A program made the position numbers and the translations under genes. A model generated the notes under the pieces. That model was not told the DNA's origin. It searched no databases and saw only the letters and a program-made list of their open reading frames with translations. A DNA stretch of 64,000 bases. It comes from Thalassobacillus devorans MSP14. GTDB lineage: Bacteria > Bacillota > Bacilli > Bacillales > Halobacillaceae. The stretch covers positions 263,984 to 327,983 of the forward strand of contig NZ_KI543238.1 in assembly GCF_000496835.1 (NCBI RefSeq). The letters run 5' to 3'. Positions 33,365 to 41,948 of this stretch are shown here, one piece after another (positions within the stretch are counted from its first letter, which is position 1; each line of letters starts with the position of its first letter).

Positions 33365-34513
33365 TTGAAGGCAGCTTATATAAAAGAAGAGCATGATATT
33401 TTACGAAAATCTTTGCGCAAGTTTTTAGAGAAAGAAGCTTATCCCTATTTTGAAGAATGGGAGCAGAATGGGCTGATTCCCAGGTCTTTTTGGGAAAAGA
33501 TGGGGGCACAGGGGTATCTATGTCCATGGCTGGAGGAAAAGTATGGAGGGGTTGAGGCAGACTTTGGCTACTCGGTTATCATCAATGAGGAGCTGGAGAA
33601 AGTCGGAACCGGTTTGATTGGGATCGGATTACATAGTGACATCGTTGTCCCATATCTTGAGCAGTACGGTACAGACGAACAAAAGAAGCGTTGGCTGCCT
33701 AAATGCGCGTCAGGAGAAATTATTACAGCGATAGCTATGACGGAACCCGGTGCTGGTTCTGATCTCGCTGGTATCAAAACATCGGCAGTCCGTGACGGAG
33801 ACAAGTACATAGTAAATGGAGAAAAGACATTCATCACCAATGGCATTCAGGCAGACCTGGTGCTTGTTGTCTGTAAAACTAATCCGCAAGCAAAGCCTGC
33901 GCATAAAGGAATAAGTCTATTAGTGGTAGAAAAGGATACTCCTGGTTTTTCAAAAGGGAAAAAACTTAATAAAATCGGCTTGCATAGTCAGGACACGGCT
34001 GAATTGGTTTTTGAAGATGCCAAAGTTCCTGCCTCTAACTTGATCGGTAAAGAAGGAGAAGGTTTTTACTATTTAATGAAAAATCTCCAGCAGGAACGGC
34101 TGATTGTCGCTATCGGAGGTATCGCTGCATCGGAAAGGATGCTGGAAATCACTACGCAATACGTTAAAGACCGTAAGGCATTCGGGAGAAGCATTGCATC
34201 TTTCCAAAATACACAATTCAAACTGGCAGAACTCGAAACAGAAGTAGAAATCGGCAGGACATTCCTGGACCGCGTGGTAGATTCCCATATCAAAGGAGAA
34301 GATGTCGTCAAAGAAGTCTCGATGGCAAAATGGTGGATCACCGATCTTACCAAGAAGGTGGCAGAGGAATGTATGCATCTTCATGGCGGCTATGGCTATA
34401 TGGAAGAATACGAGATTGCAAGAAGATATCGGGATGCACCCGTTTCCGCTATTTATGCAGGATCCAATGAAATTATGAAAACGATTATCGCTAAAAAGAT
34501 GGGGTTGGAATGA
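33365..34513 (+). CDS. Acyl-CoA dehydrogenase
   Basis: This 382-residue FAD enzyme has the family signatures AMTEPGAGSDLAG (residues 122-134) and the C-terminal HLHGGYGYMEEYEIARRYRD; the catalytic Glu is expected in the SAIYAGSNEI region (about 365-375). The likely redox partner is ETF, not in the window. It starts at TTG 33365 with AAGGAGGG 7 bases upstream. It is the first gene of a tightly overlapping operon. Confidence 0.9.
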   Translation: MKAAYIKEEHDILRKSLRKFLEKEAYPYFEEWEQNGLIPRSFWEKMGAQGYLCPWLEEKYGGVEADFGYSVIINEELEKVGTGLIGIGLHSDIVVPYLEQYGTDEQKKRWLPKCASGEIITAIAMTEPGAGSDLAGIKTSAVRDGDKYIVNGEKTFITNGIQADLVLVVCKTNPQAKPAHKGISLLVVEKDTPGFSKGKKLNKIGLHSQDTAELVFEDAKVPASNLIGKEGEGFYYLMKNLQQERLIVAIGGIAASERMLEITTQYVKDRKAFGRSIASFQNTQFKLAELETEVEIGRTFLDRVVDSHIKGEDVVKEVSMAKWWITDLTKKVAEECMHLHGGYGYMEEYEIARRYRDAPVSAIYAGSNEIMKTIIAKKMGLE

Positions 34514-35628
34514 TGGAACGGATGCTGGAAGGCGTCTGTGTCCTGGACTTTTCGAGGTATCTCCCGGGTCCCTATGCTACATTGAGGCTGGCTGAAAAAG
34601 GAGCCGATGTCGTGCTGGTGGAACCACCTGAAGGTGAACCGTCCCGAAGTTTAAACAGTACAGTATTTGCTGTAAACAATCGATTGAAAAGAAGCATAGT
34701 GCTTGATTTAAAAGACGCAAATGATCAGAATACAGCATTTAAACTTGCTTCAACAGCTGATGTGATTGTAGAAAGCTACCGTCCAGGTGTCATGAAACGA
34801 ATAGGTTTGGACTATGCAAAAGTGCAGGAACATAACCCGGGCATCGTCTACTGTTCGATTACGGGCTATGGCCAGGCTACTCCCCAAATGAATTCACTGG
34901 CCAGTCATGACTTGAATTATATGGCACTTAGTGGAATGCTGTCGCAGCTGAAGGGTGATCAGGGGAAGCCAGTTCATCCTTCGGTCCAGATTGCTGATTT
35001 TCTCGGAGGTCTGACCGCGTCGGAGATGATACTCTCTGCGCTCGTACATCGTTACCGGACTGGAGAAGGTTCCTATCTCGACGTGGCACTGACGGATGGT
35101 CTCTATGCGATGTTAAATACCAACGTTGCCCTTGCAAAAGAAAGTGGTTATAACAAAGGAATTAATGAAATCAGTGGAGAAAAAGTATGTTATCACATCT
35201 ATGAAACAATGGATGGACGCTATATCGCCCTTGCCGCATTGGAACCGAAGTTTTGGCGATCGTTTTGTCAGTATGCTGGTAGAAGTGATTGGATCGAACA
35301 TCAATTTACTCGTGCGGAAAAGGGCTTTTCTATTTTTGAAAAAGTAAGCGCTTACTTTTGTTCTAAGCCATTAGAAGAGTGGATGGAAATCTCATTACAA
35401 GTGGATTGCTGTTTGACCCCAGTATTGGAAATAGGAGAGCTGGAACATCATCCATTATGGAAGCAGCGCGCGATGGAGATCAGGGAAGGCGGCTTAACAC
35501 AACTGGCTACCATGTACCCAGCGCCTGCCACGAGAAAACGTTCCCCCAAAAAAGGAGAGCACCAAACCGAAATAATAGAATCATGGCTCCGGAAAGGAGT
35601 CCATCCAACAGGAGGAGATAACCAATGA
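34510..35628 (+). CDS. CaiB/BaiF-family (class III) CoA-transferase
   Basis: This 372-residue protein has the class III CoA-transferase start (GVCVLDFSRYLPGPYATLRLAEKGADV), the KRSIVLDLK and VESYRPGVMKR motifs, and catalytic Asp in VQIADFLGG (about residue 163). It exchanges CoA between an acyl-CoA and a free acid. Its start overlaps the dehydrogenase stop (ATGA) and its stop overlaps the thiolase start, so the three are translationally coupled. A racemase of the AMACR type belongs to the same family and is the main alternative. Confidence 0.87.
   Translation: MMERMLEGVCVLDFSRYLPGPYATLRLAEKGADVVLVEPPEGEPSRSLNSTVFAVNNRLKRSIVLDLKDANDQNTAFKLASTADVIVESYRPGVMKRIGLDYAKVQEHNPGIVYCSITGYGQATPQMNSLASHDLNYMALSGMLSQLKGDQGKPVHPSVQIADFLGGLTASEMILSALVHRYRTGEGSYLDVALTDGLYAMLNTNVALAKESGYNKGINEISGEKVCYHIYETMDGRYIALAALEPKFWRSFCQYAGRSDWIEHQFTRAEKGFSIFEKVSAYFCSKPLEEWMEISLQVDCCLTPVLEIGELEHHPLWKQRAMEIREGGLTQLATMYPAPATRKRSPKKGEHQTEIIESWLRKGVHPTGGDNQ
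35340..35359. other. Perfect 20-base palindrome inside the CaiB gene
   Basis: AAAAGTAAGCGCTTACTTTT is an exact palindrome. Its centre resembles a cre site (GTAAGCGCTTAC), but the consensus TG...CA ends are not met. Confidence 0.4.
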
Positions 35629-36773
35629 GAGAAGTTGTCATCGTTGAAGCGGTACGCAGTCCGGTTGGAAGGAGAAAAGGTCTGTTAAGTGAAAAGCGGC
35701 CAGACGATTTATTAGGAGATGTTTTAAAGGAATTGGTGGACCGGGCGCAGGTTGATCCGGCAACAGTTGAAGATGTGATTGCTGGCTGTGTGTCCCAGGT
35801 TGGAGAGCAAGGGATGGATATTGCTCGTACAGCAGCCTTGATAGCAGGTTTCCCGAAAGAAGTGCCCGGGGTGACTATTGACCGCCAGTGCGGGTCGAGC
35901 CAGCAGGCGGTTCATTTCGGAGCCCAGGCGATTGCCAGTGGTGATATGGAAACAGTCGTTGCCTGTGGTGTTGAAAATATGACACGCGTACCAATGTTTT
36001 CAAACATTCAAGGGACAGAACACAGTAAAAGACTTACGGACCATTATGAAATTATCAATCAAGGGCTGTCTGCAGAGCGGATCGCTGAGCACTGGGGATT
36101 TTCAAAGCAGGAGCTCGACCAGTTTGCTGTGGAAAGCCATGAAAAAGCGCTGAAGGCAATAAAGGAAGGGCGGTTCAAAAAAGAAATCATGCCGGTGACC
36201 GATCGGAATGGAACCGTCAATTTAATGGATACCGATGAAGGACCGCGGCCAGGAACTTCGCTTGAAACGCTGGCAGAATTGAAGCCTGCCTTCAAGGAAG
36301 ATGGAAAAATAACGGCTGGGAACGCCAGTCAAATCAGTGATGGGGCTTCGGCAGTGCTCCTGATGTCCCGTGAAAAAGTGGAGCAGTTGGGTGTGAAACC
36401 ACGATTCAGGATTGTAGCCAGATCCGTAGTTGGTTCTGATCCTACATTCATGCTGACGGGGCCTGTTCCTGCTACTTATAAAGTGTTGCAAAAAGCTGGA
36501 CTAAGTTTAGAAGATATGGACTTGTTTGAAGTGAATGAAGCCTTTGCCCCAGTTCCTTTATTCTGGTTGAAAGAGACAGGTGCAGACCCTGCTAGACTGA
36601 ATGTCAATGGGGGAGCGATCGCACTTGGTCATCCTCTTGGGGCGACAGGAACAAGACTGATGACCACCTTAGTCCATGAACTAGAGCGGACAGGGAAGCG
36701 TTACGGCTTGCAGGCTGTCTGTGAAGGAATGGGAATGGCAAACGCAACCATCATCGAACGATTGGAGGAATGA
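35625..36773 (+). CDS. Acetyl-CoA acyltransferase (thiolase)
   Basis: This 382-residue thiolase has nucleophilic Cys in DRQCGSSQQAVHF (about residue 88), GNASQISDGASAVLLMS, VNEAFAPVP, and His in NGGAIALGHPLGATGTR. The second catalytic Cys is in AVCEGMGMA, where Glu-Gly replaces the more usual Ile-Gly/Gly-Gly, a small departure also seen in degradative acyl-CoA thiolases. It cleaves 3-oxoacyl-CoA in the last step of beta-oxidation and lies in the coupled operon. Confidence 0.9.
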   Translation: MREVVIVEAVRSPVGRRKGLLSEKRPDDLLGDVLKELVDRAQVDPATVEDVIAGCVSQVGEQGMDIARTAALIAGFPKEVPGVTIDRQCGSSQQAVHFGAQAIASGDMETVVACGVENMTRVPMFSNIQGTEHSKRLTDHYEIINQGLSAERIAEHWGFSKQELDQFAVESHEKALKAIKEGRFKKEIMPVTDRNGTVNLMDTDEGPRPGTSLETLAELKPAFKEDGKITAGNASQISDGASAVLLMSREKVEQLGVKPRFRIVARSVVGSDPTFMLTGPVPATYKVLQKAGLSLEDMDLFEVNEAFAPVPLFWLKETGADPARLNVNGGAIALGHPLGATGTRLMTTLVHELERTGKRYGLQAVCEGMGMANATIIERLEE

Positions 36774-36776
36774 CAA

Positions 36777-37544
36777 ATGAAGCTCAAAAATATCGTAGCA
36801 ATCGTGACTGGCGGCGCTTCCGGACTTGGAGAAGCCACTGTAAGAAAAATTATCACAGCTGGCGGAAGAGCAGTGATTGCAGATCGAAATGAAGAACGTG
36901 CTGCTGACCTCGCCCAGGAACTTGGTGATCGTTGTCTGTTCCATACGACAGACGTAACTTCTGAACAGGATATCAACCAGCTGCTGGATTTGACGATCGA
37001 TCAATTCGGAAGTCTTAACGCAGTCATCAATTGTGCCGGCATTGCAATTGCTGAAAAAGTTGTCGGGAAAGAGGGAGCCCATGATTTGGGGAGTTTTTCT
37101 AAAGTAATCGAGGTGAATCTGATCGGGACCTTCAATATGATCCGTCTGGCAGGGGAACGGATGCAAAGCAATGATGTCAATGCGGATGGTGAACGCGGGG
37201 TTATTATCAATACAGCTTCCGTCGCCGCTTTCGAAGGGCAGATTGGACAAGCAGCCTACAGTGCCTCCAAAGGCGGGGTAGCCAGTATGACACTGCCGAT
37301 AGCCCGGGAATTTGCACGCTACGGTGTAAGAGTCATGACAATAGCCCCGGGGTTGTTTGAAACCCCAATGTTCGCGACACTTCCGGAATCCGCTCGTGAG
37401 GCGCTTGGTAAGATGACACCGTTTCCAAGCAGGTTAGGACGGCCGGCAGAATACGCCGAGCTTGTGGCAAGCATCATAGGGAATCCGATGTTGAATGGGG
37501 AGGTGATCCGGTTAGACGGAGCGATTCGGATGCAGCCAAAGTAA
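36777..37544 (+). CDS. SDR-family 3-hydroxyacyl-CoA dehydrogenase (HSD17B10-like)
   Basis: This 255-residue short-chain dehydrogenase has [11 protein letters not shown] (residues 13-23), the [11 protein letters not shown] motif, catalytic Ser in [11 protein letters not shown] and YSASKGGV with Tyr and Lys. The long insertion around [20 protein letters not shown] is typical of type-2 3-hydroxyacyl-CoA dehydrogenases. It would oxidise the 3-hydroxyacyl-CoA made by a hydratase (candidate at 29049) for the thiolase upstream. It begins 3 bases after the thiolase stop. Confidence 0.88.
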   Translation: MKLKNIVAIVTGGASGLGEATVRKIITAGGRAVIADRNEERAADLAQELGDRCLFHTTDVTSEQDINQLLDLTIDQFGSLNAVINCAGIAIAEKVVGKEGAHDLGSFSKVIEVNLIGTFNMIRLAGERMQSNDVNADGERGVIINTASVAAFEGQIGQAAYSASKGGVASMTLPIAREFARYGVRVMTIAPGLFETPMFATLPESAREALGKMTPFPSRLGRPAEYAELVASIIGNPMLNGEVIRLDGAIRMQPK

Positions 37545-37594
37545 GGGCAGTAGAGACGACTGGCACTTAACTTTTAAGAAGGGGAGATAAATCG

Positions 37595-39148
37595 ATGGGA
37601 CCAACCTTGCGTAGCATGTTTGAACAGACGGTGGCGAAATATCCAGAGAAAGAGGGATTAGTTGATGTTCTCTTAGGAAAACGATGGACGTATCGAGAGT
37701 GGGATGAGGAAGTCAATTGTCTTGCGAATACATTGAAGGATGCCGGAGTCAGCAAGGGAGATAAAGTCTCGACTGTTTTATTCAATACAGCAGTGTTTGC
37801 GACTACGTTATTCGCCTGTATGAAAATAGGAGCAGTCTTCAACCCAATCAACTTCCGTTTGACCGCGAAAGAAATCTCATTTATTTTGCAGGATGCCGAG
37901 CCCAAAATCGTCATTTTTGAAAAAGCGACCCACCCACAGGTTTCACAGGCTGCACGGCAAGTGAAAGATGTTCAGTTCTGGTCGATTGACCATCATGATC
38001 TTGATTTTGCTGTGAATTTCACTGCACAAATGGAAGGATCCTCCCGAGGTAGACCTGATTGTGAGCTGGATGAGGATGACTTGTATGCCATCATGTATAC
38101 GTCAGGTACAACCGGTCTGCCAAAAGGCGTGCTGCACACGCACCGAGATATGATAGATCAGGCGTTGATCATGGGAGCGGTCATGCAGGTGACCGACAAA
38201 GAACGCGGCCTTAGTGTCGGTCCCATGTTCCATTGTGCTGAGCTTCACTGCGCCTTTTTCCCAAGAGTGATGATGGGGGGAACCAATATCATCATGCATC
38301 ATTTCGATCCTAAGCGGCTCATCCAAACGGTAAAAGAAGAAGCAATCACCACCTTTTTTGCTGCGCCGACGATGTGGAACATGATGCTGCAGGAAGACCT
38401 GTCTGATGCTGACTTTTCCACTTTGAATAAAGGGTTGTATGGCGGCGCTCCAATGGCCCCGGCACTAGTGAAGAAGTTACACGATACACTGGGCATCCGT
38501 TTATTCGAAGCCTACGGTATGACGGAAATGGGGCCGGCCATTACAGTACTGACCGAGGATGAGCAGATTGACAAGGCAGGGTCAGCAGGAAGGGCGTTGC
38601 TGAATCATGAAGTCAGAGTGGTCCGAACTAGAGAAGACGGACCAGCAGATCCAGCGGATATTTGCGAACCAGGGGAACTCGGAGAAATAATCGTCCAGGG
38701 CCCAAGCATGATGCCGGGTTATTATAACCGCCCAGAGGCTACGGAGGAAGTAATGTATAAAGGCTGGTATCATTCCGGTGACATCGGTTCCTTTGACGAA
38801 GACGGGTATCTTTGGGTCAGCGATCGTGTCAAAGACATGATTATCTCGGGTGGCGAGAATATCTATTCACGGGAAGTAGAGGACGTCCTGTTTGATCACA
38901 AGCAGGTAATGGATGCTGCCGTTATTGGTGAACCGGACGAAATGTGGGGAGAGCGTGTAGTCGCTTATATTGTGAAAAAAGAGGAATCACTAACGGAAAA
39001 AGAGTTGGATGAGTTCTGTACTGCCAATGAGCGGCTTGCAAGGTATAAGCGTCCTAGGCGCTATCAATTTGTTGATGAACTTCCGCGGAATGCCAGTGGG
39101 AAGCTGCAGAAATTCAAGTTGAGAGAAGAATTGATGAAAGAAGTTTAG
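37595..39148 (+). CDS. Fatty-acid/medium-chain acyl-CoA ligase (AMP-binding)
   Basis: This 517-residue adenylate-forming enzyme has the P-loop MYTSGTTGLPKGVLHTH (about residues 167-183), YGMTEMGP, the hinge YHSGDIGSFDEDGYLWVSDRVKDMI, GGENIYSREVED and the C-terminal catalytic Lys in ASGKLQKFKLR. It supplies acyl-CoA to the operon. The chain type is unknown; membership with a CaiB transferase suggests an unusual acid rather than ordinary fatty acids. A terminator follows 80 bases on. Confidence 0.9.
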   Translation: MGPTLRSMFEQTVAKYPEKEGLVDVLLGKRWTYREWDEEVNCLANTLKDAGVSKGDKVSTVLFNTAVFATTLFACMKIGAVFNPINFRLTAKEISFILQDAEPKIVIFEKATHPQVSQAARQVKDVQFWSIDHHDLDFAVNFTAQMEGSSRGRPDCELDEDDLYAIMYTSGTTGLPKGVLHTHRDMIDQALIMGAVMQVTDKERGLSVGPMFHCAELHCAFFPRVMMGGTNIIMHHFDPKRLIQTVKEEAITTFFAAPTMWNMMLQEDLSDADFSTLNKGLYGGAPMAPALVKKLHDTLGIRLFEAYGMTEMGPAITVLTEDEQIDKAGSAGRALLNHEVRVVRTREDGPADPADICEPGELGEIIVQGPSMMPGYYNRPEATEEVMYKGWYHSGDIGSFDEDGYLWVSDRVKDMIISGGENIYSREVEDVLFDHKQVMDAAVIGEPDEMWGERVVAYIVKKEESLTEKELDEFCTANERLARYKRPRRYQFVDELPRNASGKLQKFKLREELMKEV

Positions 39149-39230
39149 TGAATTTAAATTGCTCCGGAAATAGTTTTCAAAGACCGCTAAGGTAATTTCA
39201 CTGGATATAAAACATATAGATTCCCTTCAT

Positions 39231-39260
39231 CGCCTGAAGTTAGATTCTTCGGGCTTTTTT
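39231..39260 (+). terminator. Intrinsic terminator after the CoA ligase
   Basis: GCCTGAAG-TTAGATT-CTTCGGGC followed by T6. Confidence 0.8.
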
Positions 39261-39361
39261 GTGTTCTCTTTGATACTGGTCATGATTACCTTGAAATGTC
39301 ATAAAAATGATAAGGAGGGGTTTATGAAAGTCTGTTTAATATAAAAAGGGGGGACGACGGG

Positions 39362-40882
39362 ATGAAAAAGAAAGCAAGTATACGTTCAACGAAAAAAATG
39401 ACGCCTCCACAGCTTCGGCAAATGGTAATTCATTTAAAATCTGAGCTATCTAAGTATCAGCAGGAACAAGAAGAGCAGCGGCCGAAGTTTAAACAAATAT
39501 GGGAAGAAAACAATCAGCTGATTGAAGAAGTAAAAAAACTCAAGGAGGAGAACGATGAATTAAGGAATGAGAATACTCGTTTTAAAACGAAGCTCCCACA
39601 GCTTTATTTAAATAAAGAGCGTGTAACAGACGAACTGAAGAAAAGTAATGAAAGTCTGAGAAATAAGCTGAGGGAAAGCAAAGAAAATCATACGTCGTTA
39701 GAAGAAAAACATAAGCGGCTGGAATCGGAAATAAATGCTTTGGAAAAACAATTGAAAGATACGAAAGAATTGGTCCACATAGAGCAGGTGAAAAGGGAAA
39801 TCAGTGCTGGGGAAAGTCACAAGCAGCTGGAACAACAGCAAGAGAAAGAGCGGGAGTTATTAAAACAAATAAAAGACTATGAACGGAAAGAGCAGGAAAG
39901 TGACCAAAGCTTTCAAGAGTTCCAACACTATATGAACGAGCTTAAGGAGCGGCTGGCTTCCACAACTGAGGCTCTGGAGAAGGAAAAAGGTGAGAAGTTA
40001 AAGCTCAGTGATGATCGAGACTCCAACCAAAAAGAAATTACGCTGCTTCAGGAAGCTATTGGTAAAGAGAGAGAGACGAATAAAGATTATCAACATCAAG
40101 TGGAGAATTTGAAGAAAGATCACAAAGTGATTCACCAAGATTTCTTAAGAGTAAGAAAAGAATTTGAAGCTAGTAAAGCGGAAAATCATAATCTGGAAGA
40201 AAAATTGCAGGGACATTTTAATAGAGCAAGAAAAGTGCAGCAGGAAAAGGAACAGAGGGAAAAAACTATAAATGAGCTTAAAGGGAAAGTGGAAAAAGCT
40301 CTAAGTGATCTAAACGAAAAGGAACGACTAACACGGGCATTACGTGAGGAAAATGAGCAGTTGACTAAGGAAAATGTCCGTGCGTTGAACGAACGAGCGA
40401 AGAGAGAACAGAACCTGGAAGCAGCTTTCAGACAACTCAACAACCATTACAAGACTGCTATTCATAAAAAATGGGGACTGATAGAAGAAAATAGAAATAA
40501 GAAAATGCAGTTGAAAGAGTTGGAACGATCGTATCAATCTCTTGCAGAACACTACACGAGACACTTGAAAAAGCTGGACGCCCTAGAGAAAAAATTAACC
40601 GAAAAGAAGAAAGAAAACAAATCACTCACTGCAAAGATTGAAATACTGGAAGCTAATCTTGAAACGAGGTCAAAAGAATTCGAGAATATGCAGGCAACAA
40701 AAGAAAAACATGAAGAAAAAGCCAGAGAGTGGGAGACGGAATATGAGAGGTTGGTCAAAGAGATCGACGGGAATAGAAAACTCATAAATAAACTTGAGAA
40801 AAGTATTACACAAGGAAAAGACAGGGAACAGTCCTTGCGAATAGAGATCAGCCGTTTAAAAAATGAAACACCTTATCTGTAA
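39362..40882 (+). CDS. Long coiled-coil hypothetical protein
   Basis: The 506-residue protein is coiled coil from about residue 25 to the end, extremely rich in Glu, Lys, Gln and Asn with heptad spacing of Leu/Ile, and has no membrane segment or signal. The first 40 residues (TPPQLRQMVIHLKSELSKYQQ) resemble the start of the next gene (GDPVQLQQKIIYFKAELAKYK), so the two are probably divergent paralogues sharing an N-terminal module. GGGGGGA-type ribosome site before ATG 39362. A structural or scaffold role is possible; no family is recognised. Confidence 0.75.
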   Translation: MKKKASIRSTKKMTPPQLRQMVIHLKSELSKYQQEQEEQRPKFKQIWEENNQLIEEVKKLKEENDELRNENTRFKTKLPQLYLNKERVTDELKKSNESLRNKLRESKENHTSLEEKHKRLESEINALEKQLKDTKELVHIEQVKREISAGESHKQLEQQQEKERELLKQIKDYERKEQESDQSFQEFQHYMNELKERLASTTEALEKEKGEKLKLSDDRDSNQKEITLLQEAIGKERETNKDYQHQVENLKKDHKVIHQDFLRVRKEFEASKAENHNLEEKLQGHFNRARKVQQEKEQREKTINELKGKVEKALSDLNEKERLTRALREENEQLTKENVRALNERAKREQNLEAAFRQLNNHYKTAIHKKWGLIEENRNKKMQLKELERSYQSLAEHYTRHLKKLDALEKKLTEKKKENKSLTAKIEILEANLETRSKEFENMQATKEKHEEKAREWETEYERLVKEIDGNRKLINKLEKSITQGKDREQSLRIEISRLKNETPYL

Positions 40883-41036
40883 ACCAAAATATTTTCCTGA
40901 AGGGAACAGACTTTAATTGCCCTGCTTTTTTTACCTATCCAAAGAGTATGCCCAGGCTGTTTGTAACCTTTCTGTCCATATCCACATATAGATAATATAC
41001 ACGTCAGCCCACGCATACATTATGGGAGGTTACGGT

Positions 41037-41792
41037 ATGAGTAATAATAATATGGGAGACCCGGTTCAGCTCCAGCAGAAGATCATTTATTTCAAAGCAG
41101 AGCTAGCCAAGTATAAAGAGAAAGTGAAGGATTACCAGGAAAACTATCACTATGCCCAGCTTGATAACTTGAAAGAACAAAATATTCAGTTGCTGGAAGA
41201 TAAAGCAGAATTAGATTATCAGGTAGAAAAAATGGAGAAAGAGCTGCAGACAGCTGAAGAGATCATCGCAGAGCAGCAAGGTGACCGTTCGCGAATGCAA
41301 ATTAAAAATAAGTCCTTACAGGAATTGCTGCAAAAGCAAGAAAGCGAATTCCGAGTCATGAAAGAAAATCTAATAGAGAAAAATGAACACATTACGAAAG
41401 AGAAAGAGAGAATTCAAAATAAAGCCATCGAGCTAGAACAATCCAACCGGGAGCTGCAAGAAAAATACAAGAAAATGGTGAAGCAGCTGGAAAATAACAT
41501 ACATGCAAACCAAAAGGAACAGGGAATTCTTAAGGAAAAATGCAAGGAATTGACGGCAATCATCGAACAATTGAAGGAACGGGTATCCGTTTATGAACAA
41601 ACTGAAACACAGTTGAAAAACGAGTTGGAGGACTACCGTTCCAAAACAGACGCTTCATCGGCGGGCGAGATGGACTGGGAAAAATGGAAGCAGGCGAAGG
41701 AAGAAACAATAGAAGCGCTGACTCAGGATAATTTGATTTTGAAATCGCAAGTAGAAAAATTGAAACAGAAGCTGGAGTCTACTAATAACTAA
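41037..41792 (+). CDS. Coiled-coil hypothetical protein, paralogue of the preceding gene
   Basis: This 251-residue protein is nearly all coiled coil (about residues 15-250) with the same N-terminal QL-Q-x-I-x3-K-x-EL-x-KY pattern as the gene at 39362. ATG 41037 has GGGAGG 7 bases upstream; ATG 41022 precedes that site and is not used. It has its own promoter region and terminator. Function is unknown; pairing with the longer paralogue through heteromeric coils is an inference. Confidence 0.75.
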   Translation: MSNNNMGDPVQLQQKIIYFKAELAKYKEKVKDYQENYHYAQLDNLKEQNIQLLEDKAELDYQVEKMEKELQTAEEIIAEQQGDRSRMQIKNKSLQELLQKQESEFRVMKENLIEKNEHITKEKERIQNKAIELEQSNRELQEKYKKMVKQLENNIHANQKEQGILKEKCKELTAIIEQLKERVSVYEQTETQLKNELEDYRSKTDASSAGEMDWEKWKQAKEETIEALTQDNLILKSQVEKLKQKLESTNN

Positions 41793-41796
41793 CTGG

Positions 41797-41823
41797 AAAA
41801 CGGTGGGAAAACCGCCGTTTTTT
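41797..41823 (+). terminator. Intrinsic terminator
   Basis: AAAACGGTGG...CCGCCGTTTTTT, a GC-rich stem with T6. Confidence 0.7.
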
Positions 41824-41835
41824 CCTGTTATAACA

Positions 41836-41850
41836 ATGTAAACGCTTAAC
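41836..41850 (+). promoter_or_regulatory. Imperfect cre-like site upstream of cstA
   Basis: ATGTAAACGCTTAAC follows the cre consensus except the final CA is AC. It is about 100 bases before cstA, a gene known to be catabolite-repressed in Bacillus. Confidence 0.35.
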
Positions 41851-41948
41851 TTTATAGAATAAATAAAATTTTCAGAAAAGATGTTGTTTTTTGTCTAATT
41901 CCGTTATAGAATACTCCCTATCACTTATTTTTGAAGGGAGGCTCAGCG

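Noticed and set aside
36681-37250. 189-codon leftward frame opposite the thiolase/SDR junction
   Set aside because: It is antisense to two strongly supported genes, and no ribosome site or domain is present.
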